Positions 20,075 to 28,498 of a stretch of 64,000 nt of DNA are shown here, piece by piece (the stretch's first letter is position 1; each line of letters begins with the position of its first letter). Made by a program: the position numbers and the translations under genes. This DNA is from JAQBDA01 sp963709875 (lineage in GTDB: Bacteria > Chloroflexota > Anaerolineae > Anaerolineales > UBA4823), in NCBI GenBank assembly GCA_963709875.1, contig CAVPYB010000012.1, positions 62,001 to 126,000 on the forward strand, read 5' to 3'. The notes under the pieces are model-generated. The model did not search any database and was not told the origin of the DNA. It saw only the letters and a list, made by a program, of their open reading frames with translations.

Positions 20075-20190
20075 ATACAATTAAGCCTACGCTCCAATTA
20101 TAGGGTTCTTTTCTTGCACATGTCTTTACAGATTTCTTAACTCGGCATCTTCATTCTGCCTTGTAATACGCCTGCCCCGGTCATACGCAT

Positions 20191-20225
20191 AAAAATCCCC
20201 TCTGCAAGATTTTGCAGAGGGGATT
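20191..20225 (-). terminator. Intrinsic terminator of fhs
   Basis: A perfect 14-bp stem AATCCCCTCTGCAA/TTGCAGAGGGGATT with a 4-base loop. On the minus strand it is followed by TTT, extending a run of five T. It lies 52 bases beyond the fhs stop codon. Confidence 0.9.
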
Positions 20226-20276
20226 GATGCTCCGTGTATCGATGCGTCCAGCCGGGACGCATCCATCCGGGGTTGT

Positions 20277-22202
20277 TTAGAACAAACCGAGCACCCTATC
20301 CGATTCCAGGTCCAGATCCACATCGTAGAACACAGGCCGGGTCGGCAAGCCGGGCATTGTACTCATCGTGCCCAGCAGCGGGTACAAGAACCCGGCGCCT
20401 ACCGAGGCGCGGATATCCCGGATCGGGACTCGGAACCCTTTCGGCACACCCTTCAAAGCCGGATCATGGCTCAAGCTCAGGTGTGTTTTCGCCATACACA
20501 GCGGCAGGTTGTCGAATCCCAGACGGGTGTACAGCTCGATCTTGGCTTCCGCCTCCGGCAGATAATCCACGCCGTCAGCACCGTAGATCTCCTTGCAGAT
20601 GGTCTCGATCTTTTCCTTGATCGATATATCCAGTGGGTATAGGAACTTGAAGTTGCTCGGTTTCTCGGCCGCCTTGACGACAGCTTCAGCGAGCGCTACG
20701 GCTCCCTCACCACCCTCCATCCAATGGCGGCTGACTGCTGCATCTTCAGCCCCGGCTTCCAGGGCTGCCTGCCGCACGAGCTCGACCTCTGCCGGCGTGT
20801 CGTCGGCGAACGAGTTCACTGCAACCACAACCGGAATACCGAAGCTCAACGCATTCTTGATGTGTGCCTGCATATTACCCAGGCCAGCGCGCAGCAGGTC
20901 CAGGTTTTCTTCGGTGTAGGCTGCATCGAGCGGCTTGCCAGCCACGACTTTCGGACCGCCGCCGTGCATCTTCAGGGCGCGAACGGTGGCAACCAGAACG
21001 ACCACGCTGGGGATCAACCCCGAGTAGCGGCACTTGATATTGAAGAACTTCTCCATCCCGATGTCGGCACCGAAGCCGGACTCGGTCACAACGTAATCGG
21101 CCAGCTTGAGGGCGATCCGGTCGGCAATGATCGAGCTGTTGCCGTGAGCGATGTTGGCGAACGGGCCTGCGTGGACAAATACCGGGGTGCCCTCCAGGGT
21201 TTGCATCAGGGTCGGTTTGATGGCATCCTTCATCAGGACAGTCATCGCCCCAGCCACACCCAGGTCTTCAGCAGTCACAGCCCCTCCAGCACGATTTGTC
21301 CCGATAACTACCCGCCCAAAGCGCTCGCGCATGTCGGCAAGGTCGGTGGTCAACGCCAGGATGGCCATGATCTCGCTGGCTACGGTGATATCGAAGCCGG
21401 TCTCGCGAGTCATGCCTTTCTCGTTCGGGCCGCGACCGATCTCGATCCCGCGCAAGAAGCGATCGTTGGTGTCCACCACACGCCGCCAGGTAATACTGTC
21501 GGGGTCGATGTCCAGACGGGCAAACTTGGCACGCTCTTCGGCGGTCAGTTCGTTCGGGTCAGTCTTATCGATGCCCAGCTTCTTCAGCCGGCGCAGCATG
21601 GACGGCGAGAAGCTGCGGTTGCCTTCCTTATCAGGAGGGCAAAGCCGGTTGAACAGAGCCTCATCCGATTGGCTGGCTTCGTGGAAGACACGCGCGTCGA
21701 TCGCGGCAGCAACAAGATTATTCGCAGCGGTGATAGCGTGAATATCTCCGGTCAGGTGCAGGTTGAAATCCTCCATCGGGATGACCTGGCTGTAGCCGCC
21801 CCCCGCGGCACCCCCCTTAATACCGAATGTCGGGCCCTGGCTCGGCTGGCGAATAGCGGTAAACACCCTCTTTCCCAGGTGTGCCCCCAGCGCCTGGCTG
21901 AGACCGACCATAGTCGTGCTCTTGCCCTCCCCCAACGGTGTAGGTGTAATCGCTGTAACATCGATATAGACCCCATCCGGAACATCTTTAAGCCGCTCTA
22001 GAACTTCCAGCTTGACTTTGGCTTTATAAGTCCCGTACAGCTCCAATTCGCTGGGGAGCAACCCGACCTCTTCAGCAACTTGAGTGATCGGCTTAAGCTC
22101 GGCTTCCTGAGCGATCTCGATATCCGATGGGACGGGAATTCGCCGCTTTATTTTGGTAGGCGTAAAACGGCGAAGTCCGGGAAAAGTGGTTGATGCACAC
22201 AT
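20277..22202 (-). CDS. fhs: Formate--tetrahydrofolate ligase, long (C1-THF synthase-like) form
   Basis: ATP-dependent activation of formate to 10-formyl-THF, feeding the folate C1 pool or the methyl branch of acetogenesis. The family N-terminus SDIEIAQEAELKPITQVAEE starts near residue 26. The P-loop is TPTPLGEGKSTT, followed by RQPSQGPTFGIKGGAAGGGY and THLSLSHDP near the C-terminus. At 641 residues it is longer than typical bacterial enzymes (about 555). Part of the excess is an insertion with RRLKKLGIDKTDP, ARLDIDPDSITWRRVVDTND and RFLRGIEIG, which closely resembles the synthetase domain of eukaryotic C1-THF synthase. No other folate gene is adjacent. It is transcribed alone and ends at a strong terminator. 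Confidence 0.95.
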   Translation of the reverse strand: MCASTTFPGLRRFTPTKIKRRIPVPSDIEIAQEAELKPITQVAEEVGLLPSELELYGTYKAKVKLEVLERLKDVPDGVYIDVTAITPTPLGEGKSTTMVGLSQALGAHLGKRVFTAIRQPSQGPTFGIKGGAAGGGYSQVIPMEDFNLHLTGDIHAITAANNLVAAAIDARVFHEASQSDEALFNRLCPPDKEGNRSFSPSMLRRLKKLGIDKTDPNELTAEERAKFARLDIDPDSITWRRVVDTNDRFLRGIEIGRGPNEKGMTRETGFDITVASEIMAILALTTDLADMRERFGRVVIGTNRAGGAVTAEDLGVAGAMTVLMKDAIKPTLMQTLEGTPVFVHAGPFANIAHGNSSIIADRIALKLADYVVTESGFGADIGMEKFFNIKCRYSGLIPSVVVLVATVRALKMHGGGPKVVAGKPLDAAYTEENLDLLRAGLGNMQAHIKNALSFGIPVVVAVNSFADDTPAEVELVRQAALEAGAEDAAVSRHWMEGGEGAVALAEAVVKAAEKPSNFKFLYPLDISIKEKIETICKEIYGADGVDYLPEAEAKIELYTRLGFDNLPLCMAKTHLSLSHDPALKGVPKGFRVPIRDIRASVGAGFLYPLLGTMSTMPGLPTRPVFYDVDLDLESDRVLGLF

Positions 22203-22368
22203 AGAGACTCCCTTTCATTTGTATAGTATGGCTTGATTGACCACCTTATTGTGACAGAATTCATTAATTTAAACAAGAGACGCATATCTTAATTGCGTAA
22301 GCCGAGTGTCATAAAATCGGTAGGATTAATGCTATGGGCAGCAGGTGAGCGGATAGGGCTTCGGTTGA
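22203..22368. other. Spacer between elp3-like gene and fhs
   Basis: AT-rich, and should hold the fhs promoter. Candidate minus-strand -10 hexamers occur near 22223 (TATACA), but no convincing -35 was found. No gene is seen. Confidence 0.4.
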
Positions 22369-23961
22369 TCACAATTCCTTGACCAGGTACAGTTCGCCTG
22401 CCTCGAAGCCCCGGTTGAGGTAATATTCTCTGGTCCCGACTGCGGAGATGACCGCTAAACGCTGGTAGCCGCGCTCCCGAGCAACCTCTTCTGCACGCAG
22501 GATCAGGCTCCCGCCCATCCCGGCATGCTGGGCTGCCCCGTGAGCGGTCTCACCCACCTGCAGCGACTGCCCGTATACATGCACCTCACGGATAATTGCC
22601 GCCTGGTGCAGGTCCGCCAGACCGGTATCAGGGGCATCGCGGTCGGGCAGCGAGAGGCGCAAGAAGCCTGCCAGCCTGTCTTCCGGCGCGTCATAGGACA
22701 GAAAGTGCTCCTCGGTCGCACCGACCTGGTAGATCAGATCGTCCATCTCTACCTGACTGGTGTTCACCTTCTGCCCGCGCACCTCCCGGCAGCGAATGCA
22801 CTCGCAGTGTGTCCCGCGCCGCTTCATCTCCTTGTGGATGTCCTGGCGCAAGCTGGTGCGCTTATTGCCGGCGACGACGTTGGTAGAAGGGATATCGCGG
22901 ATGATACGGTTGACCCGGCAGTAGCGCGGGATGGTGGTCTTGATATCGGCAATCAGGTCCACCAGCTGGTCGGTAGTATAGGGCTGGTATTCCCCGCGCA
23001 GCCAGTTCTGGTAGAGGTCGGCGTTTTCTAGTAACTGGGTGGGGTAAATCTTGATCTCATCCGGGCAGAGTCTTTCCCAGAGCCGGGCGAAATCTTCCCG
23101 GTCAGTCTCCAGGGTTGCGCCAAGAAGGTTGGGCATCCAGTGCATTACGATCTTGAAACCCGCTGCTCGCAGCATAGCAGCCGCCTGGCGGGTCTCTTCA
23201 GCCGTATGCCCGCGCTGGTTGAGCTCCAGGATGCGATCGTCAAGGCTTTGCACTCCTATCTGGATCTTGGTGGTACCCAGCCGGCGCAACCAGGCAAGCT
23301 CCTGGGGAGTGACGTAGTCGGGACGGGTCTCGACCACCAGCCCGACGTTGCGGTGCGCAGCGGTCTCGTTGCGAGTGTGTGCTTCTGCAAGCGTAGCGGA
23401 AACCTCGCCGTTCAGCGCCTCGAAACAGCGCCGCACGAACCACTCCTGGTAATCCTGACGGTATGAGCTCCAGGTGCCGCCCAGGATGAGCAGCTCGATC
23501 TTATCGGTGGGATGCCCGATCGAATCCAGCGCCTTAATCCGCGCTGCGACCTGGTCGTAGGGATCGAAGGCATGTTCCAGCGCTCGCCGTGCGCCGGGTT
23601 CGTCCGGCAGGTAGCTTTTAGGCATGCGGACATCGGTTGGACAGAAGATGCACTTTCCGGGACAGGGATACGGCTTGGTGAGGACGGTTACAGTCGTCAC
23701 GCCCGACAGCGTGCGGATGGGTTTCATGCGGATGCGTGCCAGGAACTCCGCTTCATACGACCACTCACCGCTCTCGGTCAGCTGCCGGTATGCAGTTACC
23801 AGCATGTGCTTGCCTAAATAACCGCCATCCGGGAGGGGATTGCGCCGCAGCGCGTCCAGCACTTTTTCCCCGGCGCGCACTTCTTCAAGGACTTTCCGCG
23901 CCAACGCCAGCTTTTCGGGGGTGTGCCGGCGGATTTCTAACCAGGCTTTATCTTCCATCAA
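22369..23961 (-). CDS. elp3: Elp3-like radical SAM/GNAT tRNA U34 modification enzyme
   Basis: 530 residues, a complete Elp3. The N-terminal RNA-contacting region is followed by the radical SAM core, with the three cluster cysteines at about 100, 104 and 107 in CPGKCIFCPTDVRMPKSYLP. Next come LLILGGTWSSY, a zinc-binding CECIRCREVRGQK-type segment, and a C-terminal GNAT domain (ADLHQAAIIREVHVYGQSLQ, GMGGSLILRAEEVARERGYQ, YYLNRGFE). Elp3 adds a carboxymethyl group to U34 of certain tRNAs using acetyl-CoA and SAM. Bacterial members are sporadic; the Dehalococcoides enzyme is a structurally studied example. It is divergent from a Trm9-like methyltransferase, 109 bases apart, which suggests a functional pair. 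Confidence 0.92.
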   Translation of the reverse strand: MMEDKAWLEIRRHTPEKLALARKVLEEVRAGEKVLDALRRNPLPDGGYLGKHMLVTAYRQLTESGEWSYEAEFLARIRMKPIRTLSGVTTVTVLTKPYPCPGKCIFCPTDVRMPKSYLPDEPGARRALEHAFDPYDQVAARIKALDSIGHPTDKIELLILGGTWSSYRQDYQEWFVRRCFEALNGEVSATLAEAHTRNETAAHRNVGLVVETRPDYVTPQELAWLRRLGTTKIQIGVQSLDDRILELNQRGHTAEETRQAAAMLRAAGFKIVMHWMPNLLGATLETDREDFARLWERLCPDEIKIYPTQLLENADLYQNWLRGEYQPYTTDQLVDLIADIKTTIPRYCRVNRIIRDIPSTNVVAGNKRTSLRQDIHKEMKRRGTHCECIRCREVRGQKVNTSQVEMDDLIYQVGATEEHFLSYDAPEDRLAGFLRLSLPDRDAPDTGLADLHQAAIIREVHVYGQSLQVGETAHGAAQHAGMGGSLILRAEEVARERGYQRLAVISAVGTREYYLNRGFEAGELYLVKEL

Positions 23962-24058
23962 ATGTATGCAACCGTTATTATATTAAATCTATCCAATATC
24001 AACCAGGCGGCCAGAAAAAACACGAGCGACAGACTGCAGCTCGCAGCCGGCATGAGGC

Positions 24059-24064
24059 TATAAT
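24059..24064 (+). promoter_or_regulatory. -10 element placing the start at the GTG codon
   Basis: A perfect TATAAT ends six bases before the GTG at 24071, so the predicted transcript starts at or next to the start codon (leaderless). No clear -35 was seen. Confidence 0.5.
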
Positions 24065-24070
24065 AAGCCT

Positions 24071-24808
24071 GTGGATACCGAGGTAGCTGCAAAGCTGTTG
24101 GCGCTCAACCATCAATTTTACCAGACCATGGGAGAGAGCTTTTCTCAGACAAGGCTGCGGCTGCAGCCCGGCGTACGGCGCGTCCTGGATACCATCCCGG
24201 ACGATGCGCACATCCTCGACCTGGGCTGCGGCAATGGAGAGCTCGCCCGCCACCTGTCAGAGGGTGCGTTTAACGGTCGATATACCGGTCTGGATAACAG
24301 CCGGACTCTGCTGGATATTGCGCGCCAGAAAGTACCCGAAACCCCGGCTTACCGGTTCCGGCTGGCGGACATCGCCGAGCTAGGTTGGGATTCGGTCTTA
24401 GAATCTGACTTTTCCACACAGTTCGACCTGGTCCTGGCGTTCTCCGTGCTGCACCACCTGCCTGGCAACCTGCTGCGGCTGCAGGTGGTGAGTAATGTCT
24501 GCCATATTCTCCAGCCGGAAGGCAGGTTCATCCACTCGGAATGGCAGTTCCTGAACAGCCCCCGGCTGCGGGAGCGCATACTGCCCTGGGAGCAGATCGA
24601 CCTATCTGAGGCGCAGGTCGATAGCGGAGATTACCTGCTGGATTGGCGAGACGGCGGCTACGGGCTGCGCTACGTCCATCACTTCTCCGAAGATGAACTA
24701 TTCCTGCTGGCAGCACAAGCAGGTTTTTCTGTCGAAGAAACCTTCTATTCGGACGGAGAGCAAGGCAACCTGGGAGTCTACCAGACCTGGGCGCCAATCC
24801 AGGCCTGA
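24071..24808 (+). CDS. Class I SAM methyltransferase, Trm9/ALKBH8-like
   Basis: 245 residues starting at GTG 24071. The N-terminal LNHQFYQTMGESFSQTR matches the opening motif of Trm9/ALKBH8-type tRNA methyltransferases (an FY...FS.TR pattern). The SAM site ILDLGCGNGELARHL (about residues 48-62), acidic GLDNS, FDLVLAFSVLHHLPG and late RYVHHFSEDELFLLAAQAGF follow in the expected order. In eukaryotes Trm9 methylates the carboxymethyluridine produced by Elongator/Elp3. The divergent Elp3 gene 109 bases away makes the same role attractive here, but substrate is inference. Generic Methyltransf_11 activity on another substrate remains possible. Confidence 0.75.
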   Translation: MDTEVAAKLLALNHQFYQTMGESFSQTRLRLQPGVRRVLDTIPDDAHILDLGCGNGELARHLSEGAFNGRYTGLDNSRTLLDIARQKVPETPAYRFRLADIAELGWDSVLESDFSTQFDLVLAFSVLHHLPGNLLRLQVVSNVCHILQPEGRFIHSEWQFLNSPRLRERILPWEQIDLSEAQVDSGDYLLDWRDGGYGLRYVHHFSEDELFLLAAQAGFSVEETFYSDGEQGNLGVYQTWAPIQA

Positions 24809-24899
24809 TCTATCCACTGGACTATAACAACGGCGGAAAACACACCAGTTCTTCCTAATTTCTTCCCGCCTCAGGATTTCTGTGCTACCATTAACCCCA

Positions 24900-25652
24900 A
24901 TGCGGACCCTGGTCATCTCCGATATCCATGCCAATCTGATTGCGCTAGAAAGTGTGCTCACGGCTGCCGGTCCGGTCGATGCCGTGTGGTGTCTTGGCGA
25001 CCTTGTTGGCTACGGACCCGACCCCAATGAATGTGTCGATAGGGTGCGGAATCTGGCTAACCTCACCTGTATCATCGGCAACCACAACTCGGCTGTGCTC
25101 AACCAGATTGACCCGTTCTCTTTCAACTCAGAAGCCCGCTATGCTATCGAATGGACGCAGAGGACTCTGACCGAGGAGAGCCTCACTTTCTTGAACAGCC
25201 TGCCGGATATGGTGGATACCAGGGAGATGGAAAACAATTTTAAGCATGCGATTACCCTGGCGCATGGCAGCCCGCGCCAGCCGGTCTGGGAGTACCTGCT
25301 CGATCTGCATACCGCGACACAGAACTTCGCTTATTTTGATACGGCCTATTGTTTCGTCGGACACACCCATCTTCCCATCATCTTCCACTACCCGGAGGCA
25401 GGAGCCTCCGCCCGCCCGCTGGTACCGGAATCGGATACCAGGATCATGCTATCGCCGAGGGCGATCATCAACCCCGGTTCGGTTGGGCAGCCGCGCGACC
25501 GCAACCCGCTGGCTTCGTTCATGCTGTACGATCCAGTACAGGAGATGCTCGAATACCACCGCGTGCCCTACGACATCCAGACAGTGCAGCAGCGCATGAA
25601 ATCGGCCGGACTGCCAGACCGCCACATACGGCGGTTGGAAGCCGGCTGGTAA
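24900..25652 (+). CDS. Metallophosphoesterase (YfcE/DUF2437-like calcineurin fold)
   Basis: About 250 residues. All metal-ligand motifs are present: SDIHANLIALESVL (D-x-H), LGDLVGYGPDPNECVD (GD), IGNHN (GNHD-like with N), AHGSPRQPVWEYL, GHTHLPI (GHTH), and INPGSVGQPRDRNP. The last is typical of small cytosolic phosphodiesterases related to YfcE and MJ0936. The substrate (cyclic nucleotides, nucleotides or others) is not predictable. The frame is open from GTG 24882, but ATG 24900 (MRTLVISDIHAN) gives the normal N-terminus; TACCAT at 24886-24891 could be a -10 giving a near-leaderless mRNA. It is followed on the same strand by the DUF4349 lipoprotein. Confidence 0.88.
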   Translation: MRTLVISDIHANLIALESVLTAAGPVDAVWCLGDLVGYGPDPNECVDRVRNLANLTCIIGNHNSAVLNQIDPFSFNSEARYAIEWTQRTLTEESLTFLNSLPDMVDTREMENNFKHAITLAHGSPRQPVWEYLLDLHTATQNFAYFDTAYCFVGHTHLPIIFHYPEAGASARPLVPESDTRIMLSPRAIINPGSVGQPRDRNPLASFMLYDPVQEMLEYHRVPYDIQTVQQRMKSAGLPDRHIRRLEAGW

Positions 25653-25719
25653 TCCATACCGGGAACCAAAGGGGGTTAGCGAGCGTCTAAACGCTGAAAA
25701 CACGCTGCTGGAGGGAAAG

Positions 25720-26679
25720 ATGTCTCAATCCAAATACACAATCTCGATCGCAATCACTATCCTGGTCTTGGCTGGTCTGCTGCTTGTTGCTTGCGGTCAG
25801 GCAGCAGCGCCGGAGATGGCGCCCGGCGATTTCGGAGCAGAATCCTTCAGCCGAGAAGCTGCCGGCGAGTTTGCCCTGAACGAGGATAGCTTCCTGTCGG
25901 ACGAGAGCCTGCAGGATGTCGAACGCCTGGTCATCCAGAACGCCGATCTATCGGTCGTCGTCCCCGATCCGGCTGCCTCCATGGACCGCATCTCGGCATT
26001 GGCGGAAGAGATGGGAGGCTTCGTAGTCACCGCCAACCTTTACACCCAGCAGCTCGAGAGCGGCGTCGAAGTGCCCAGGGCCAACATCACCATCCGTGTG
26101 CCCGCTGAGAGGCTGGCAGAAGCACTGGAACGGATCAAGGGCGAGAGTGACCAGACCCCGCTCAGTGAGAGCATCAACAGCCAGGACGTGACCGCTGAGT
26201 TCACCGACCTGCAGTCCCGTTTGCGCAACCTCGAGCAGGCGGAAGAGCAGCTCAGGTTGATCATGGAAGACGCATCCAAGACCGAGGACGTGTTATCCGT
26301 GTATAACGAGCTGGTGCGGGTGCGTGAGGAGATCGAGGTCATCAAAGGGCGCATGCAGTACCTGGAACAATCCGCCGCCCTGTCGGCTATATCCACCCAG
26401 CTGATCGCCAACGAAGCCATCCAACCGCTGACCATCGGCAGCTGGCAGCCAGTCGGGGATGCAAAACAGGCTGTACAGGCGCTCATCAATGCCTTCAAGA
26501 CCATCATTAAGGCAGCCATCTGGGTGCTGATCTTCGTCCTGCCCGTCCTGCTGCTGCTGTTCGTGATCTTCGTGCTCCCGGTTTACCTGGTCGTCCGGTT
26601 CTTGCGAAGGCGGCGGAAAGCCAGGGCACAGGCCGCGGGTTCAGCAGAGCCCAAACAGACTGACCAGCCTGCGGAGTGA
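25720..26679 (+). CDS. DUF4349 lipoprotein with C-terminal membrane anchor
   Basis: 319 residues. A signal peptide (residues 8-26) ends in a lipobox LLLVACGQ, so the cysteine near 27 should be lipidated. DUF4349 follows (RLVIQNADLSVVVPDPAASM, AEEMGGFVVTANLYTQQ, VPRANITIRVPAERLAEALE), with a central coiled-coil region (FTDLQSRLRNLEQAEEQLRL). One or two transmembrane helices (about 265-300) precede a basic cytoplasmic tail RRRRKARAQAAG. Similar proteins contribute to envelope sensing or quality control, but the function is not defined. A large hairpin follows the gene. Confidence 0.88.
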   Translation: MSQSKYTISIAITILVLAGLLLVACGQAAAPEMAPGDFGAESFSREAAGEFALNEDSFLSDESLQDVERLVIQNADLSVVVPDPAASMDRISALAEEMGGFVVTANLYTQQLESGVEVPRANITIRVPAERLAEALERIKGESDQTPLSESINSQDVTAEFTDLQSRLRNLEQAEEQLRLIMEDASKTEDVLSVYNELVRVREEIEVIKGRMQYLEQSAALSAISTQLIANEAIQPLTIGSWQPVGDAKQAVQALINAFKTIIKAAIWVLIFVLPVLLLLFVIFVLPVYLVVRFLRRRRKARAQAAGSAEPKQTDQPAE

Positions 26680-26704
26680 CCGCATAGGTACTCATGAGGA
26701 TTTG

Positions 26705-26749
26705 AACCATAAGCCCCCAGATGAGAAGTGCTCCTGGGGGCTTATGGTT
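26705..26749. terminator. Long hairpin between convergent genes
   Basis: A perfect 16-bp inverted repeat AACCATAAGCCCCCAG/CTGGGGGCTTATGGTT with a 13-base loop. It sits between the DUF4349 gene (plus) and the C39/LysM gene (minus). The T-run is weak on both sides; a bidirectional terminator is the simplest reading. Confidence 0.65.
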
Positions 26750-26776
26750 CTGTCTAACTGTAGGTCTCGGGTTAAG

Positions 26777-27727
26777 CTAATAAAGCCGCAGGATTTGACC
26801 GGTGCGTACGACAAACGGGTACGCTATCCCGTTCATTTGAGCCAGCCGCTGCCAGTCGAGACCGTAGCGACGGGCGATCTCCACTAAATACTCGCCTCGT
26901 TTTACAGTATAGGTCGATGGGATATCCTGGGGAGCAGAGCCAACCCCGGTGGTGCTGGAGGCTTTGTACGCAGCCGGGAAGTAGGACAGCTTGGATAATG
27001 CAGCAGTTGGAACCGGCGCGGGCTGGGCAGGCTCAGGAGCAGGCGCCGGCGTTGAGACCGAAGCTGCCAGCCCACCGCCGACAACCGCCATGCGGCCCAA
27101 CACTTTCCACGAGGTAAGGAATCTCTTTAATGGATAAGTAAGCGTGCGCCCGGAAAACGCATCGACCACTTGGACGCTGGCAGGGTCATAGCCGATCAGC
27201 AGCATGGTGTGTTCGAAGCGAGTGACCGTGGTGGTTTGCCCATCGGAAGCCGTGTAGCTCACCGGGGTGCCGGACCACATCTGTCCGACCACCCACACGA
27301 TCACCGGACGCCCGGCAGCCACCTCGCTGCGCAGATCCTCCCAGGACAGCCCGCGGCGTGCTTCTGCCTGCAAGCCAAACTCGCGCAATTGGTCCGCTAC
27401 CGGTTCGGCGTGCACGCCGTACGAGCTGGGAGGCAAGTAGCCCCACTCGGCGCTGGGATTGCCCACAAAGCCCGTGTCCGGGTTGTCGGTTCGAGGCAGG
27501 CTGTTCAAGAATTTCTTCTCGCGGATGCCTACTCCCCAATAAGCTGCCCAATCTACTGCCGAACGCGATTCGCAGGACAGTGTAAAGCGCTGGGGGTGAC
27601 CGGTCACTCCGGAGATATAGGCCTGCTCCGGGAGCGCCTGTGCCGGAGCAGAAGTGGGAAACCCGAGCACCAGCCAGACTGCGGTAATAAAGAGTGCCAG
27701 CCGTTTGATCAATTTCACCAGCCTCAT
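26777..27727 (-). CDS. Secreted C39-like cysteine peptidase with C-terminal LysM
   Basis: 316 residues from ATG 27727, the start that yields a signal peptide (KRLALFITAVWLVLGF, cleavage near APAQA). The longer open frame upstream overlaps the divergent rsmG promoter and is rejected. A peptidase_C39_2-like domain follows: cysteine in FTLSCESRSAVDWAAYWG, histidine in RFEHTMLLIGYD and aspartate in VVDAFSG, with GRPVIVWVVGQMW between. A proline-rich linker (about 230-250) leads to a LysM domain (YTVKRGEYLVEIARRYGLDW, about 270-316) that should hold it to peptidoglycan. The substrate is unknown. It is divergent from rsmG, with 45 bases between starts. Confidence 0.85.
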   Translation of the reverse strand: MRLVKLIKRLALFITAVWLVLGFPTSAPAQALPEQAYISGVTGHPQRFTLSCESRSAVDWAAYWGVGIREKKFLNSLPRTDNPDTGFVGNPSAEWGYLPPSSYGVHAEPVADQLREFGLQAEARRGLSWEDLRSEVAAGRPVIVWVVGQMWSGTPVSYTASDGQTTTVTRFEHTMLLIGYDPASVQVVDAFSGRTLTYPLKRFLTSWKVLGRMAVVGGGLAASVSTPAPAPEPAQPAPVPTAALSKLSYFPAAYKASSTTGVGSAPQDIPSTYTVKRGEYLVEIARRYGLDWQRLAQMNGIAYPFVVRTGQILRLY

Positions 27728-27772
27728 TTTAGCCGATAGGTCGGCGTGCGGCAAGCGATTATAATAATCGCG

Positions 27773-28498
27773 ATGATTACCATCGCAATGATCGAGCTTG
27801 CCGATGCTGCAAAGACACATTTCGGGGTCAGTCTGACCGGCGCTCAGATGGCGGCTCTGGGCAAATACGAGCAGGAGCTGTTGGAGTGGAATACACGCTT
27901 CAACCTCACCGCAATCGAGAGTCCAGAGCAGGTGCGCGTGAAGCATTTCCTGGATTCGTTCTCTTGCATGCTTGCACTGCGAGACACACCGGTACGGGAT
28001 GTTATCGACGTCGGCAGCGGAGCAGGATTCCCGGGGCTGCCGCTAAAAATCATCGACCCGGGCATGCGCCTGACGCTGGTCGAATCAGTCGCTAAGAAAG
28101 CCGGCTTCTGCCAGCATATCGTAGAGGTTCTGGAGCTTGAGGGGGTTACCGTGATCCAGGAGAGAGCCGAAATCATCGGACGTGACCCCGAACACAGGGA
28201 AGGCTATGACTGGGCGATCGCCAGGGCAGTTGCCAGCACATCGGTGCTGGTGGAATACCTGCTGCCGTTGGTGCGCCTCGGCGGGATAGCGCTGGCGATG
28301 AAAGGCGCTGCGGCTCCACTGGAGGCGCAATCAGGCGAGCGTGCCATACAGGTGCTCGGCGGGCGGCTTAAGAACCTGATCCCGGTAGAACTGCCTGGCG
28401 TTGCAGAAGAACGCTACCTGGTCTTGATCGAAAAGGTTGCCGCAACCCCGTCTGGCTACCCGCGCCGGGTAGGGGTCCCAGCAAAAAAGCCCCTCTAA
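27773..28498 (+). CDS. rsmG: 16S rRNA (guanine-527-N7)-methyltransferase RsmG
   Basis: Methylates G527 in the 530 loop of 16S rRNA. Family motifs: YEQELLEWNTRFNLTAIESP, VKHFLDSFSCMLAL, DVIDVGSGAGFPGLPLKI (SAM site) and LVESVAKKAGFCQHIVEVLE, then YDWAIARAVASTSVLVEYLL and LVLIEKVAATPSGYPRRVGV-type tail. The frame opens at GTG 27746. A TATAAT at 27760-27765 ends seven bases before ATG 27773, so a leaderless start at 27773 is preferred; ATG 27788 is the other candidate. The stop overlaps the convergent MOSC gene by four bases. Confidence 0.92.
   Translation: MITIAMIELADAAKTHFGVSLTGAQMAALGKYEQELLEWNTRFNLTAIESPEQVRVKHFLDSFSCMLALRDTPVRDVIDVGSGAGFPGLPLKIIDPGMRLTLVESVAKKAGFCQHIVEVLELEGVTVIQERAEIIGRDPEHREGYDWAIARAVASTSVLVEYLLPLVRLGGIALAMKGAAAPLEAQSGERAIQVLGGRLKNLIPVELPGVAEERYLVLIEKVAATPSGYPRRVGVPAKKPL

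Noticed and set aside
20724..22001. 425-codon plus-strand ORF opposite fhs
   Set aside because: A shadow of fhs codon bias; no recognisable domain and no start signals.
26777..27946. 73-residue N-terminal extension of the C39/LysM protein
   Set aside because: It removes the signal peptide from the N-terminus and overlaps the divergent rsmG promoter and start.
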